64,000 bases of DNA from Balanoglossus misakiensis (taxonomy: Eukaryota; Hemichordata): assembly GCA_040954595.2 (NCBI GenBank), contig CM082589.2:1488001-1552000 (forward strand). Direction: 5' to 3'. A program made the translations under genes and the position numbers. Position 1 is the stretch's first letter. Every line of letters begins with the position of its first letter. The notes under the pieces were generated by a model. The model saw nothing but the letters and a program-made list of their open reading frames with translations. It was not told the origin of the DNA and did no database searches. This document shows, piece by piece, positions 34,205-46,023 of this stretch.

Positions 34205-34217
34205 TGAACTTTGACCT
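34205..34217 (-). promoter_or_regulatory. DR1 nuclear-receptor-like site upstream of the TPMT-like gene
   Basis: The minus strand reads AGGTCA A AGTTCA, a direct repeat with one-base spacing typical of HNF4/RXR-type receptors. It lies about 540 bp upstream of the TPMT-like start codon in a CpG-richer stretch. Binding is not shown by sequence alone. Confidence 0.4.
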
Positions 34218-34527
34218 TTGTCCCCAAAGTGAATTTTATATATGCAAAAGGATACGCGATTACGTGAAGAAGGATAGCCGTGCACACTTCAAGGAATACG
34301 GAAGACTTCTTCAAAATTCACCTACAATTGACACGTGTTGATGCAGGTTCGTATACTATAACTACACGTCACAAAGATTACCTCGACGAAAGAAATTAGA
34401 AGCGAGACTGAGAGTGATATAGAGAGAGCTTAGTGATAGAGGATATTCGTGTACATATACTGACGCATTTTTTCGGCCGACGCGACGTTGTCTGTGTATA
34501 ATGCTTATAGGCACCTAGCCTGGTCCC

Positions 34528-34583
34528 AGACCAGTGTGTTTTAGATATATAGAAATTTCTATATATCTAAAACACACTGGTCT
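34528..34583. repeat. 56-bp perfect palindrome
   Basis: Two 28-base arms, with no spacer, are exact reverse complements; the centre is at 34555/34556 (AGAAA|TTTCT). The left arm begins AGACCAGTGTGTTTTAGATA. It lies 177 bp upstream of the TPMT-like start codon, probably in the promoter or first intron. Confidence 0.97.
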
Positions 34584-34759
34584 CTCACCGCACTGGGATA
34601 AAACAAAAGTGCTGAGTCATATCAAAACTTATATTATGGTTTCCCGTGTTTGTTTCAGAAATAAACAACCCTGATGACCTAATTTCTTTCAAATTTGGGT
34701 TACAACAAGGTCAAAGAAAGGTGTTCATTACTTTCACTATATAGATAAATTGGAAATCA

Positions 34760-37082
34760 ATGATGACAAGTCAGATGCCATTAGAGGAACGGGAGGGAGA
34801 CTATTGGCATAAAAAATGGGATAAAAACCAGATTGGATTTCACATAAATCGTGTAGATGAGTAAGTATTGTTTATTTATAATTGAAATTTTTAAATGGAA
34901 ATGGATCAATGAATAAAATGTTTCTGGGATTCATCCAAATTATTAGACGTTGAGTGTGAGGCCATCCTTGGTATATGGGAAAGTGTGGTTATTGACTCTC
35001 ATACGTGTCGTTATCATTATGTATTCCGGACTTACTTGATTATTGTTATATATACAGAATCCTTGTGGAGCATATAGATTTGCTTACCGGAGGACGGGAA
35101 AATGTCAGTGTGTTTGTGTCACTGTCTGGAAAATCTCATGATCTGAAATGGTAAGTGTTTTCAAATTCAGTTCTTGTATCAAGAAGCTCTCAGCAAAAAA
35201 GTGAACATTACTCTCTGTTTTATAGTTCAGATTGCAAAACGTGGTTAAAAAGTTGTGTAAAAAATGCCAGTTTCCTCAACTTTCACTTGTGCATAGCAGA
35301 TCAAGCTATTGTCCTCTTAAAGGTACTATGTGAAACTCAGACAGATGGATTCTGTATTCAGAATTCATTTTGTAATAATATTTCACTTGTTCACACAGGC
35401 TTGCCGAACAGGGTCATGATGTCACAGGCCTTGAATTTTCAGATTTTGCGATAAAAACATTTTTTGAAGAACAGCACATTGATTATACTGTTTCACCAGT
35501 AGAGAACCTTGAAAATGGAACAGTTTACAAAGTAAGTTAAAAGTTTGCATTAATTGTACTTCATTAACCAGTTTTTCATATTCATACATTCAACATGTAA
35601 TTTGTTTAAAAAATACCTACAAATGTTCACATGTCACCTTTAGTTCTAATGATGAGTACTGTATATTGAAATGTGACAATGACATGTGCCTGTCAATTTT
35701 ACTACTATTTCAGGCCAAAGACTACAAACTTAAAATATATTGTTGTGATTTCTTTGAGTTTTCAAGGTAAGTTTGCAACGGATTTAATAAATCTTGAGTA
35801 TTTTTAAATGTTTAAACGCCAAAGCTTACAGTGTACCATAAGTGTATGTTGAAATTTTTAAATTGTTTTGGGAGTCGAAGTACTTAATCAGGTAATTTCA
35901 TCACCATGGGTGAAGAAGTAAAGGTTTTCTCATATATTTTTCTTGTTGACATAACAGTTCCATAGCTGGTCAGTTTGATGCAGTGTGGGATCGCCATGGA
36001 TTTGGTGCCATGCTGCCTCATAGATGGACACAGTAAGCAATCATTAAAGATGGGGAAAAGCCACAATCTTTAGACATTAAAGGGTGAATGTATAACAGAA
36101 TATCATGGAATACCACATTTTGCAAAATGGTGGCAAAACTTGGGTCAGAGTGTTAATATGGAGGGGGGGGGGTCATGATGATCAATCTTTGAACTAGAAC
36201 ATGTATTGCTTCAAGGTGAAAATCACTGCCAAATTTCAGCGATTTATAATCCAATGATAGCTTGATATTGTGACAGAATAAAATGATCTACAGGTATATC
36301 ACAGAAACATTTTTTCTCTCTTCAGGTACCGTGATATTTTAATGTCGTTGATGAAACCAGGTGCAAATTGTTTGATGCTAACAGCTCACTATGATCCCAG
36401 TGTCATGGAAGGTATGTACTGCACTTATTTCTGTCATTGAAACTTTCGAGAATTTGGGAAGGGGGGAATCTTTTTGCCACAAATACCAGAGGTACACTTT
36501 CTGAAGCGGGGTTACTTGCTTACGCAATAATTTACATGCACGATACATGTCTAATAAATTTTTAAACTCTCATAACAGGCCCTCCAATGAATGTTCCAAC
36601 AGAGGTTATCCAGGAATATTTTGGTAAGTAAAATTAGTCTGGTACATCTGTGTAGTAAATGCATTAGTGTTCCACCATCTCAATCTCAGTACTTGTACTT
36701 TTGTAGATATTAAACTGATACTCCAGAAGATCATACTTTGAGTTTCCACGGTCCACATTGATTCAATGACATTTGCTGTGTGATGCTACTGGGTCAAATT
36801 GAAGTTGTTTGAGATTTTGATGTGATATAGACCCTTCTTTCATAGTGGACATAAAACAAAATTTATGACTTCGGCCTTATAAGGCAGACAGACATTCATC
36901 ATTACAGGAAAAATCTTTATGGACAGATCTTACTGTCACAATTAATTGACTGGACTTTTTATGCAGGTGACAGGTGTGTCATAGAAAAGATTGCGCAAAG
37001 AGATTGGTTGACGGACATGTTCATTGCAATTGGACATAAGTGGATAGAAATGCTCGTACATCACTTGGTCTGCAAACAGTGA
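34760..37082 (+). CDS. TPMT: Thiopurine S-methyltransferase-family protein
   Basis: A class I SAM-dependent methyltransferase of the TPMT family (in mammals, cytosolic S-methylation of aromatic thiols). Eight exons: 34760-34860, 35058-35150, 35399-35531, 35714-35766, 35958-36032, 36326-36411, 36579-36623, 36967-37082; 233 residues against 245 in human. Family signatures: N-terminal YWHKKWDKNQIGFH (like EWQDKWVNGKTAFH), SGKSHDLKWLAEQGHDVTGL as SAM motif I and following helix, CCDFFEF, FDAVWDRHGFGAMLPHRW, and YDPSVMEGPPMNVP. Oddity: the usual PLCGK of motif I reads SLSGK, losing the conserved Pro and Cys, and the C-terminus (MLVHHLVCKQ) is short and divergent. Start: two adjacent ATGs; the first is used, no signal peptide. 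An upstream acceptor near 34660 suggests a spliced 5' UTR. Substrate cannot be inferred. Confidence 0.9.
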
Positions 37083-38762
37083 ATCCATTTCAGACACATC
37101 TTTTGCTGAGGGTTACGGGTTAATTAACACAACTACCTCTGACAGTTGCTGTATGCTATTTAGCAGAGCAGGCTGAAACTACTAGTAGAAGTAGAACTAT
37201 CAATGGATTACATTGGAACACTGTTTTTAATATCAGGGCTTCAAGAAAGTATATACTTTTGATGGGTAATTAAGACTTTGATTAATTGACAGAAAATTTC
37301 AATTTCTGTAATGGGTTGTTTTGTGTGTCATATCGTTCTTGAGAATACATCACAAGACAGCCCTGTTGAGATTAATTTTCTTCCGGAAATTACCTGTGCT
37401 ACGGGGTATGTGGTAGTTTGTGATAAGACGTGAGTGATGCAATTAAAGATAATTCACTCAATCGTGTGCTCTTGTCATTTGCCAAGTTTAATAGCATGCT
37501 TCAATTTTAAGGTTACCGTTTACAGAAAAAAATATACATGTACATCCATTACAATTCTTAGATCGGGAATACATTTGACAATGTTCCTGTTGAAGTTGAC
37601 ATGAAAGACAATTGGTATATCATTTATCGAAACTTCAGACGTTTTAGTGATAAATGTAGTTGAAAACAACAAATATATATATGCATGCTGGCTGGATTTC
37701 ATATCCAAAAAAGTAAACAGTTTCGGTTACTTCTGTTGTGAAAGCAGACTGAAAATCATTGTAAATACAAGAGAATACATTATCAAGTTCAGTAATGGAC
37801 ATTTGTTTCTGAAATCAGAGCTGAGAGATGATAAAAATGACAAACAGCTACAGCTTAGAAAGTCGAATTCCATATCTCAAATCTTAAGAAAGTCCCATCA
37901 GTGTCTAGCTATCAGTCAGTTGATTTCCTGTATTCGACAAGTGCAACATGTGTCAATGCTGATCCAATCCCAATCATATTGTTTTTTCTTCTCTGACCAC
38001 ACGTAGGCTATATTCCATGATGGCTTGACCAGACATTTCGATGTATATCTGCAGGTGGAAAAGAGTTTCACACATGATTAGGGTAAATCCATCTCTGTCT
38101 GTCTGTCTATATATCTGTCTGTCTGTCTGTCTGCCTGCCTGTCTGTCTGTCTGTCTATCTATGTCTGTCTGTCTGCCTGTCTGTCTGTCTATTTATCTGT
38201 CTGTCTGTCTGTTCAGCCATCTGTCCGTGACTGATGTATATGTAATGTGGAATGTGTCTTGTTCTGTTTACCGATAAATATCATCAGAGATTATGCAAAG
38301 AGTGGATGGTGAATCTCTTTTATGCTTACCGGTAAGTGTTGTTTGCTGGCGTAAAACAAACAAGCCAGTAAACAAACAAATAAACAACACGAACAAAAAG
38401 AAAACCACACAAATATATATATTCACCTATGGGATGTCCCAGCACATGGTTGATCACCCTGAATACATCGCGTTACATGAAAGTATTGGGCTTCATGAAG
38501 CTTGACCCTCTCACCAGTTCGAGTTCTTCCGTGTGTAAATGGCACCCAGTCATTCGTACTTTGGCAGACCTCTTGGAAGGGGGCTACTCTTTTCTCCTGG
38601 AGTTTTAAATATAATATTCAACCATCAGCAACATCAGAATGGAAGGGGAAAATCCTGCATGTGAATTTCTATAGACGTTTGTTATCAAATTTAAGTACAT
38701 TAAAGGTATACTGATGCGTCTTATTTGGGCCATGGAAAGTGTTGATATAGCCAATCAGGATT
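37083..38762. other. Interval between TPMT-like gene and secreted-precursor gene
   Basis: TPMT-like 3' UTR lies at the left; ATTAAA at 37442-37447, followed by GT-rich sequence, is a possible polyadenylation signal. The rest carries a tetranucleotide satellite and the 3' UTR of the minus-strand gene. No exon recognised. Confidence 0.4.
38092..38225. repeat. (TCTG)n tetranucleotide microsatellite
   Basis: Imperfect CTGT/TCTG repeat with interspersed TCTA and TGCC units. Any long frame across it is compositional. Confidence 0.95.
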
Positions 38763-41263
38763 TTAAGTTGGGGCCACACGAAAATAGTGCGCCATCACAT
38801 TGATTACACACGCTCTTTTAACGTGTATGGATCTATGGGAATTCGAGGAGATTGTATTTCTTTTAAGCAGTCTTACCATAACTGCATTTTCCTCGGGTTC
38901 AGTGTCATCAGGATGAGACGCAAAGTCTACAACGGGAAGGAAGTCGGGTTTTTGGGAAGAGAACAAGACACGCTGGGATTGTATAGAAGGATGATCTTTG
39001 ATGGTATCGTAGAATCCGTTTATCCCGCGCCGTACGGTGTCTTCCTGAATGTCGCTTAGTTTCGTCTCGTCGCTTCCGGCCATCTTCTCAAGCATCCGTT
39101 CGGTCAAATCTAAGCAGTCAAGGAAAAAGGAGAAGTGGAAAGCTAGTGAAAGCTAGTCATGTGTACACTTTGAAGGAATTTTGACTTGGAGGTCTGTCGT
39201 TGGAGACGCATCCAACGTAAGAGCGGGTAAAATATATTGTGCTTGAGAGAAGTCAATCATATACAAACTCACCTTTTAACACAAGTTGTAACATTCCATT
39301 ATTATATCGTGGTAGTTGACCAGATTTCAAAGGAGGTACAAGGTTGCCGTGGGAACCCAAACCTACAAAATGTAATAAATTTCATTTGACTGAAAAAATA
39401 TATGGAACCATGTGGCCATTATGATGTGTACAAACGTTGCTTTGTATTCGTGTGTAGTAAGGTTTAATGACATGTGACTCATTGTTATACTGTAGCTAAA
39501 CTTCAAGTTTCAAAGTCACAGGCGAAAAAATTAATGATTTTTAAGAAACTTACCTGATTCAGTCAGCGTAGTACAGTTTACTCCTACAAGAGAGAATGAA
39601 ACAGCTTTTTATGTGGGCGCTAGTGTCGTAAGGTGATTTGAAATTGTTTTGTCAGGTTGGTTTTTAATTGGCCATTCATTGTAACTTTGAGCTAGTTGAA
39701 TCATTTTTTTGTAATTAGTCTGAGACAAATATTAGCAGTTTTCCTTTCTGCAATCGTAAACTGTTGTCTGTACGTAAAGAGTTCATACAAAGAGAAGAAA
39801 CAGTGAACGACACCAAACGAACAAAAAGTGAACCTATATGCAAATTAGGCATATTATGCAATTGGAAGAATTGATGCCTCGACGAGATGTTTGGTTGAAT
39901 CAGAGCAGACAGAGCTGTAGGGTATATACGTGGGGAGAGCGAAAGTTTAAGAGATTCGTGTGGATATATGCAAATTGTAGCCGGTCGAGATTTTTGCAGA
40001 TTGATTTCTGTGTTTCTGGAAGTGCCTATGGCTCTTGCTTGCGTGGATGTGTACTGTCATTAATATACTTCCTGAAATCTCTCTAAATTCTCCAGCAAGA
40101 GTGTACTGAGTTATGTAATGGTATACACCGAATGTGTCTTTCTCTATGTATTCAGATTAAGGGGCAGACCCCCAGGAACTGAATAGCTGTTAGCTGCACA
40201 CTTCAGAAAAAGGGTAGAGAGAGTATATAACGACTGGGAAAAAGTCCAAGAAGACTTATCGGAAGAAGACCGGACTTGTGTGAGTCACATTTTCGATGAA
40301 ATTCGGCATTGTTAGGTCTTCTGGAAATTTTGTCGTGACGTCTGAAAAAGCTGGAAGTTAGGTGTGTAGAATTGACAAGGAAAAATCAGTCCTGTTTTTT
40401 TAAATTATTTCCTTATGATTTTGCATGAGTATTCCTCAGTGGAATGGCCTCATTTATTTGATACAGTCAGAGACAAAAAATGGTAACATTTGGAGAAAAC
40501 TTGTTAAAAAATAAAATCTTGTAAGTTTGCTAAAGATGGACATAAAAAGGGGACTCCAATCACAAAAACTGAATAGTTTCATTAAATTCAAAGACCTAAC
40601 TAACCAAGCATAATGTTGAATCAGCACTTTCCCATACAGTTTTCGTATGTAAGAAATATCTTAATAGCGCATTTTTGATGGCTATTTAAATTTTCCTTTT
40701 TGACAGACGATTTTGTCATGGAAGAATACTATATATGATATGCAGGAACTAGTTGGCACATTTGTCCTATTTCGAAATTTATCTGCCGTTTCCAAACTTA
40801 TATTCTAGTGACTGAAAAACATGTAGTTGAACTTGCACCACCTGACATTGATAAACAGAATGTCTGCATCTTCTTCATGTGACCACTCAAAGAATGGGTG
40901 TAAGGTTTATTTCCCATTTATCAGTATTGGTCATATTTTGTGGCCCAGCGAAACATGTAACTGGTACATTAGCTAAATGATACAATTTTCATGTACAAAT
41001 TCCGTGCATAACATAAACTTGAACATGCGATATATCAAAATCCTAGAGATATCAGGAATAGACCCTCCCCGGCAATATCTTGACTTAAACTTTATAAAGC
41101 TCTAAATTATGACCAGGATTCACACCCACATTTAGTATAATGATCGTTTAAAATATAGAAAGATCAGTTAGAGTGAATGATAGTTGTAGCATCGCTTACC
41201 TTTTTCATGCAGAATCAGGAGGCTGCAAAAAGCCAGAAAAACGAAACCACTTCTTCTGAACAT
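38763..41263 (-). CDS. Unrecognised secreted precursor with dibasic sites and noggin-like segment
   Basis: Four exons on the minus strand: 41200-41263 (ATG at 41261-41263), 39554-39583, 39273-39362, 38763-39109; phases 1-1-1 close and give 176 residues. Residues 1-22 form a clear signal peptide (FRRSGFVFLAFCSLLILHEKG). Cys25 sits in an N-glycosylation sequon (NCT). Possible prohormone cleavage sites are RR 88-89, KR 144-145 and KR 159-160; the last would free the 16-residue peptide ACVINVMAHYFRVAPT. Residues 115-131 (KPDFLPVVDFASHPDDT) resemble the N-terminal BMP-binding segment of noggin (LPLVDLIEHPD), with 7 of 11 identities, but no cystine knot follows. A TATA box precedes the start by about 42 bp. 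I do not recognise the family; prohormone or a truncated BMP-antagonist relative are both open. Confidence 0.72.
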
Positions 41264-41304
41264 CTTCAACACGACGAACTAAACCACAAACGATGACAGC
41301 TCTA

Positions 41305-41311
41305 GTTTTAT
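41305..41311 (-). promoter_or_regulatory. TATA box of the secreted-precursor gene
   Basis: The minus strand reads TATAAAA, 42 bp before the ATG at 41263. This spacing implies a short leader. No other gene in the window shows so clear a TATA box; focused TATA promoters are common in tissue-specific secreted-peptide genes. Confidence 0.65.
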
Positions 41312-43303
41312 ATGATGATATTTCCGAAGTTTCCAACTTTTCTGGTGTGCTCATTTGCATGCAAGGTTATTTACATGCATAATCTTTCCTTGAGAGGGCG
41401 GGGCAACGGAAATGAAAGAGTGGCTTCCCGGAAAAAAGCCAATACTATAAAGTCACGAGCCGAGCTTGGAGAGATTCTGATTTTAATACGGGAAATTGAA
41501 ACTTCCGCCTGAGAGAAAATTTGATTCTTGTCACCGAGGTTGGCCTTGGTACCCAGACATATGCGTCTACTTTTTTTTTGCAATAGGTGTGATCCTTATA
41601 AAGTTTTCTTTAAAAAATTGAAGAAATGGTTGATAAAGTTTGAAACATGGAGACTTTCATTGTATAACCGAAGAAACATTTGCTACGCCCAGAACGTCTT
41701 GTATTTCACGAACCTTAAATTTACAAACCACTGCATGTAATAATCTATTGACAACTGGGGTTTGTGTGCTTTTTGACAAGTTTTAGCCATTTTGGATTGT
41801 ACTCGTATACTAAAATTGTATTGTAATTTGTTGCATAGTAATTACCATCCTGTCATTCATGTCCATCTGGCTGGCTCTCAAACCAACAAATCATGACCAT
41901 GCATGCACCTGCTGTATATCTTAATCTACCAATAGGGTCGCTTGGCACTCACACCTGTTACACCTTTGCCAGTCACTCTGTCCTCTAGACGCCAAAATGC
42001 AAAGCAGCATTTTCATTTCAAGCCTACAGCCAGAACAAGAACATGGTACTGAAGTTTCTCTGTATTTCAGGTTAGTACAGTTAATATCAGGTTCATGTAT
42101 GAGGTAACGAGTTTCACAGCCTAGAGTATACAATCATGTACGGTACTTCACAAATTTTCTGCGTAAGGTTTCATGCATGAAGATTCCAAATAATTCAAGA
42201 GCCTGTCTTGCCACAACGAATGCAATTTACTCTTCAAACTTTCCAGACTTTAATCGTTGTTTTCATGTGCAGTCAACAAAACGGACGCACTCCCCCGCCT
42301 GGCCATGTCGATTTTGTAGTCACCTAGGGAGTTATTTACGCAAGTTTCCTTGGTGAAAACTAGCCATATTTGGCGATTACGATCAACGACTCCCAAGAAA
42401 AGCAAACACATGTATTTGCAAACGTGATGATCTATTCCCCTAGGGATTTAATGATTGAAATTATCAGGCTGATAATCTCCACACAGACTTCAAGGTGTCA
42501 CAAACCCGGACAAATAATAGTTGAGGTTAAATAAAACCACTGACTTTATTTTTTAATCATCACCGTTGTCAGAATCTAAGTAAAAATACACATCTCAAGT
42601 TACTTAGTTGCATTCTGTACAAAGTTGAATCCGCCATCAGCCATACAAAATTCCATGAATTTTGAGAAATGTTTTCCAGTAATTTTTCAGTAGTTTTGAG
42701 GTCAATTTTTGTTCAGGATTGCATTGGCATCAGCATATTATGCTAACATACATGCGAATGACTTTAATCACTTTCTCAAGACTTGTGTGGAGTACATTTC
42801 AATTTCCCCTGGACTTTCCTGGAGAGTATAAACCCCCTCCTTAGTTTGAATTACCTAATACAAATTTTTAAAATGCCAGATACACAAACTCAGTCCAAGG
42901 CATTTGTGTAGTAACCATCATATGGTCATATCTGCTTTCTACAACTTCATCAAATCCATCAAACATGAGTATGAATGTCTAATTAAATACTTAATCCACT
43001 GTAAAGTAACTGGACACAATTATAATAAATATTAAAACTTCCCTGATTAAGACCAAAACCTATGAAGCTTGAGGACACTGACAGAGCATATAAGACTAAG
43101 ATTTGATCTACCTATATGAAGTGTTTTACAAGCATTCTATGATCTGACCCTTTGGCACAAAACAGATTCCTCAATCTACAATTAAACCTTTTCCTAGTTT
43201 CATATTGTTCAAGTTCATGTCCATTTGTTTTGTATCACACAAAGTGTTCTCACTATCCAGGCGTTGTAATCATGTTCTGTCATTGTTCCAAGTTGTGTCC
43301 GAT
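41312..43303. other. Intergenic interval and regucalcin 3' UTR
   Basis: No coding exon is seen. A minus-strand AATAAA (plus-strand TTTATT at 42545-42550) could end the regucalcin transcript, giving a 3' UTR of about 750 bp. The remainder is the upstream region of the secreted-precursor gene. Confidence 0.4.
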
Positions 43304-44895
43304 TCAACCTGCAAAGCTGTTTCCTGGAAGGCCTTTCACTCCGAGGCCAGTAACTTTGAATAACGAGCCAGCTAGGGGTTCTTCTTCCAACTGCTCCTTT
43401 GTGAAGAATTGATTGGTCGATGTGATGAATAACTCGCTGTAGTCAGGGCCACCAAAACAGCATGATGTTGGACATGATACTGGTAAATCTAAAACCTGGA
43501 TTATTTCACCTGTAATCAGGAAAATGGATACTGTGAATAGCCAGCACTTGCATTCGAAGTTATGGAATTGTAATATTAGCAAAGCCTATGGAGTATTAAC
43601 TATTTCCAACAAAAATTTATACACATGGTAACACACCAGAATCCGGGTCAATTCTGAGCAGTCCGTTTCCATGGTAATGAGCAATCCATAATTTTCCTTC
43701 TTCGTCAATACACATTCCATCCGGATAACCTTTGTCTTCGGGTGTCTTAAATATTGCCCTGCGATTGCCTGAAACGTTGAATGATTTTAAGACAGTGGGT
43801 ATAAAGTTACAAACAAGTACAGATGGGTTAATCTGGATTTGTTTGTGCTGTTGTGGTTCCAATTTTGGCACTCACCAAACACTGAACAGAGTGTGCTAGC
43901 GCCATCAACGGCCATTTTAACAGATCTTAACCAACAAAGACAGCAAACGTAAAACTCACTGAGATGTCCTTCCTCCAAATCAAAATCAAATGCGTCCACT
44001 TGTTTGGTAGGAGTGTCAATATAATACATGGTTTTATTGTCTAAGCTCCAAGCAATACCATTCGAGATGTTGACTTTATTTACATGACATCTCACGTTGT
44101 GTTTTTCATCCAGTGAATATAGAGTTCCTTGTTCTGGTTCTACTTTGGTAGGAACTGGTTCTGGACCCATGGTACCTACAAATAAATGTGATGTTATGTT
44201 CTTGACATTTTTAACGCTTTCAAGCCAAAGTTCTTGGTACTATAACTACAATAATATACATAGGTGTTTAGGCCCGAGTATACCTAATTCCTATACATAT
44301 TTCAGAAACTACCCCGTACCTGCCCAGTATCTGCCCACTGCATCACATTTCCCATCATTCATTCTGCTGCTTGAGATATGCTTGTCCACTCTGGCCAGAG
44401 ATGTCCATTCTCCGCTGTCGAAGTCCAGGGATGCATAATGGTTGTCAACGGTTACAGCAAGACCACCTTGTTGCCTGGTGACAACAGAAGTGACAGCTTC
44501 CACTGCGACATGAAATGAAAATGTCATAAAAACAACAAACAAACAAATTAATGTTTCAGTGGGCAGAAAAACAACATATAATTTACCAATAGAAACTAAA
44601 TTATTGAACATACCACAGGTAATGCTTTCTAACAAATGCAGGCTTAACAAATTATAAGAAGATGTCAAAAATTATAATACATTCTGCAACATAGAGCAAA
44701 CCTAATATACCGGTATGTCATAAGAAACCAGTTACCGTTTTGTAGAAATACTTTCTTGTGCTCCTTTGTAGCTGGTGTCCACCGGTGCACGTAAGGTTTT
44801 TTGATATCAATGAAGTAAAGTGATTGTGTTTTTTCATCCCAGTGAGGTCCCTCTAATAAAACGCCAATTCTTTCGAGTTCCACTGATACAGACAT
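43304..44895 (-). CDS. RGN: Regucalcin / SMP30 (gluconolactonase family)
   Basis: A six-bladed beta-propeller metalloenzyme that hydrolyses gluconolactone-type sugar lactones and binds calcium; cytosolic. Five exons on the minus strand: 44736-44895 (ATG at 44893-44895), 44320-44502, 43960-44175, 43637-43768, 43304-43509 (TGA); 298 residues against 299 in human. Metal ligands are kept: Glu15 (LLEGPHWD), Asn153 (NISNGIAWSLD) and Asp203 (YPDGMCIDEEGKLW); substrate residues Arg100 and Asn102 (SSSRMNDGKCDAVGRYWAGT) are also present. The C-terminus LFKVTGLGVKG...FAG matches the family exactly. One donor is GTGTGT (after 43637), weaker than the rest, but the phase fits. An in-frame ATG further upstream exists; MSVSVELER was chosen because it matches the family start and lacks a signal peptide. 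Confidence 0.95.
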
Positions 44896-46023
44896 CTTTC
44901 TAAACTGAATTATAAGTAGACATAAACCGATATACATGTGTATTTAAATACTGGATGTCTATAATTAATACTGCTGAGCCATCTTTGTTAAAAACAGCCC
45001 CACTGTTATATATGGTGGGATTGTCTAAGAGTACTTAGTACCTCCATGGTACAAGCAAAATTATTGAACGTATAAACCAGGAAGAGATAGGGGGCGTGGC
45101 TCCCTTGAAGTTTAACAGCAAGTACACGTTGTGCGCATAATATTAGTTGCAGTACAAAGTATTCGGTATACAAACTCACTGTACAAACCTATTTTCCAGA
45201 TGAATGACTTTTTAAATGATGGTATAGTCGTGATAGGTGTTGCACAGTCGTTACCTTGGGATGGTCTACATGTACACGTAGCGTCAAGGTAATTTACAGC
45301 ACAGCTGGTCCACCATAATAAATAGCGCCACCATATGGTAGTATTGGCTATTTCAGTCTTTTTTTTTTTAAAGTTGCAGGTTCATATGATATGGAAGTGT
45401 CAGTTCGAAGCTGAGGTTTCACATTTTTGCTTTTCTTCATTGCGAATAGCTGGGTCAAAATTGATTCCAGATTGACCATATGCAAAGTGTCATCTTGTGG
45501 TGAATAATACTCTGTAACCATGGCAATTCAAGTTTAATAATGAGATGGTGCTCTCCTAATATTGTACATGTGTCATGAACATGCCATCTTGTTTTAAGAA
45601 TACATGTTTGATCATTTAGGCAATTTTAATCATGGGACATTCAAACTGGAATCTTGGCAAGGGAGAAATAATAAATTTTACACGAATGCTATGAATTGTT
45701 AAGGTTGAAAATATCTTCCTTTTTATTGAAGCAGGCATACATTTACATGTATATCAAAAATACAGCACAGACGAAAATAAATACTTTGTGGTCATACAAT
45801 GTACTTCTCAGCCCAATTGATAATAATCTATTCCCTTCCATAATTGATAAACTTGATTGACTAAATGACTTTATAAATATAAGAAGTAAAATCCCAGTTA
45901 TATTTATTGTGACAAAATGTACTCCCTGACATGTACTCTACAGTATTTTTAAAGAAGAAAATGTTCGTATAATAATGGGTTAACAGTTATTTCACTTTTA
46001 AAATGAATCATATCCGCGACTTC
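44896..46023. other. Regucalcin promoter side and SLC66A3 3' UTR
   Basis: No coding exon. Minus-strand AATAAA signals (plus-strand TTTATT at 45903-45908 and 45722-45727) are candidates for the SLC66A3 3' end. The regucalcin promoter should lie within about 44900-45300, a segment with some CpG; no TATA box stands out. Confidence 0.4.

Noticed and set aside
38500-38560. AGTTCGAGTTC resembling a tRNA B box
   Set aside because: No cloverleaf can be formed with the flanking sequence.
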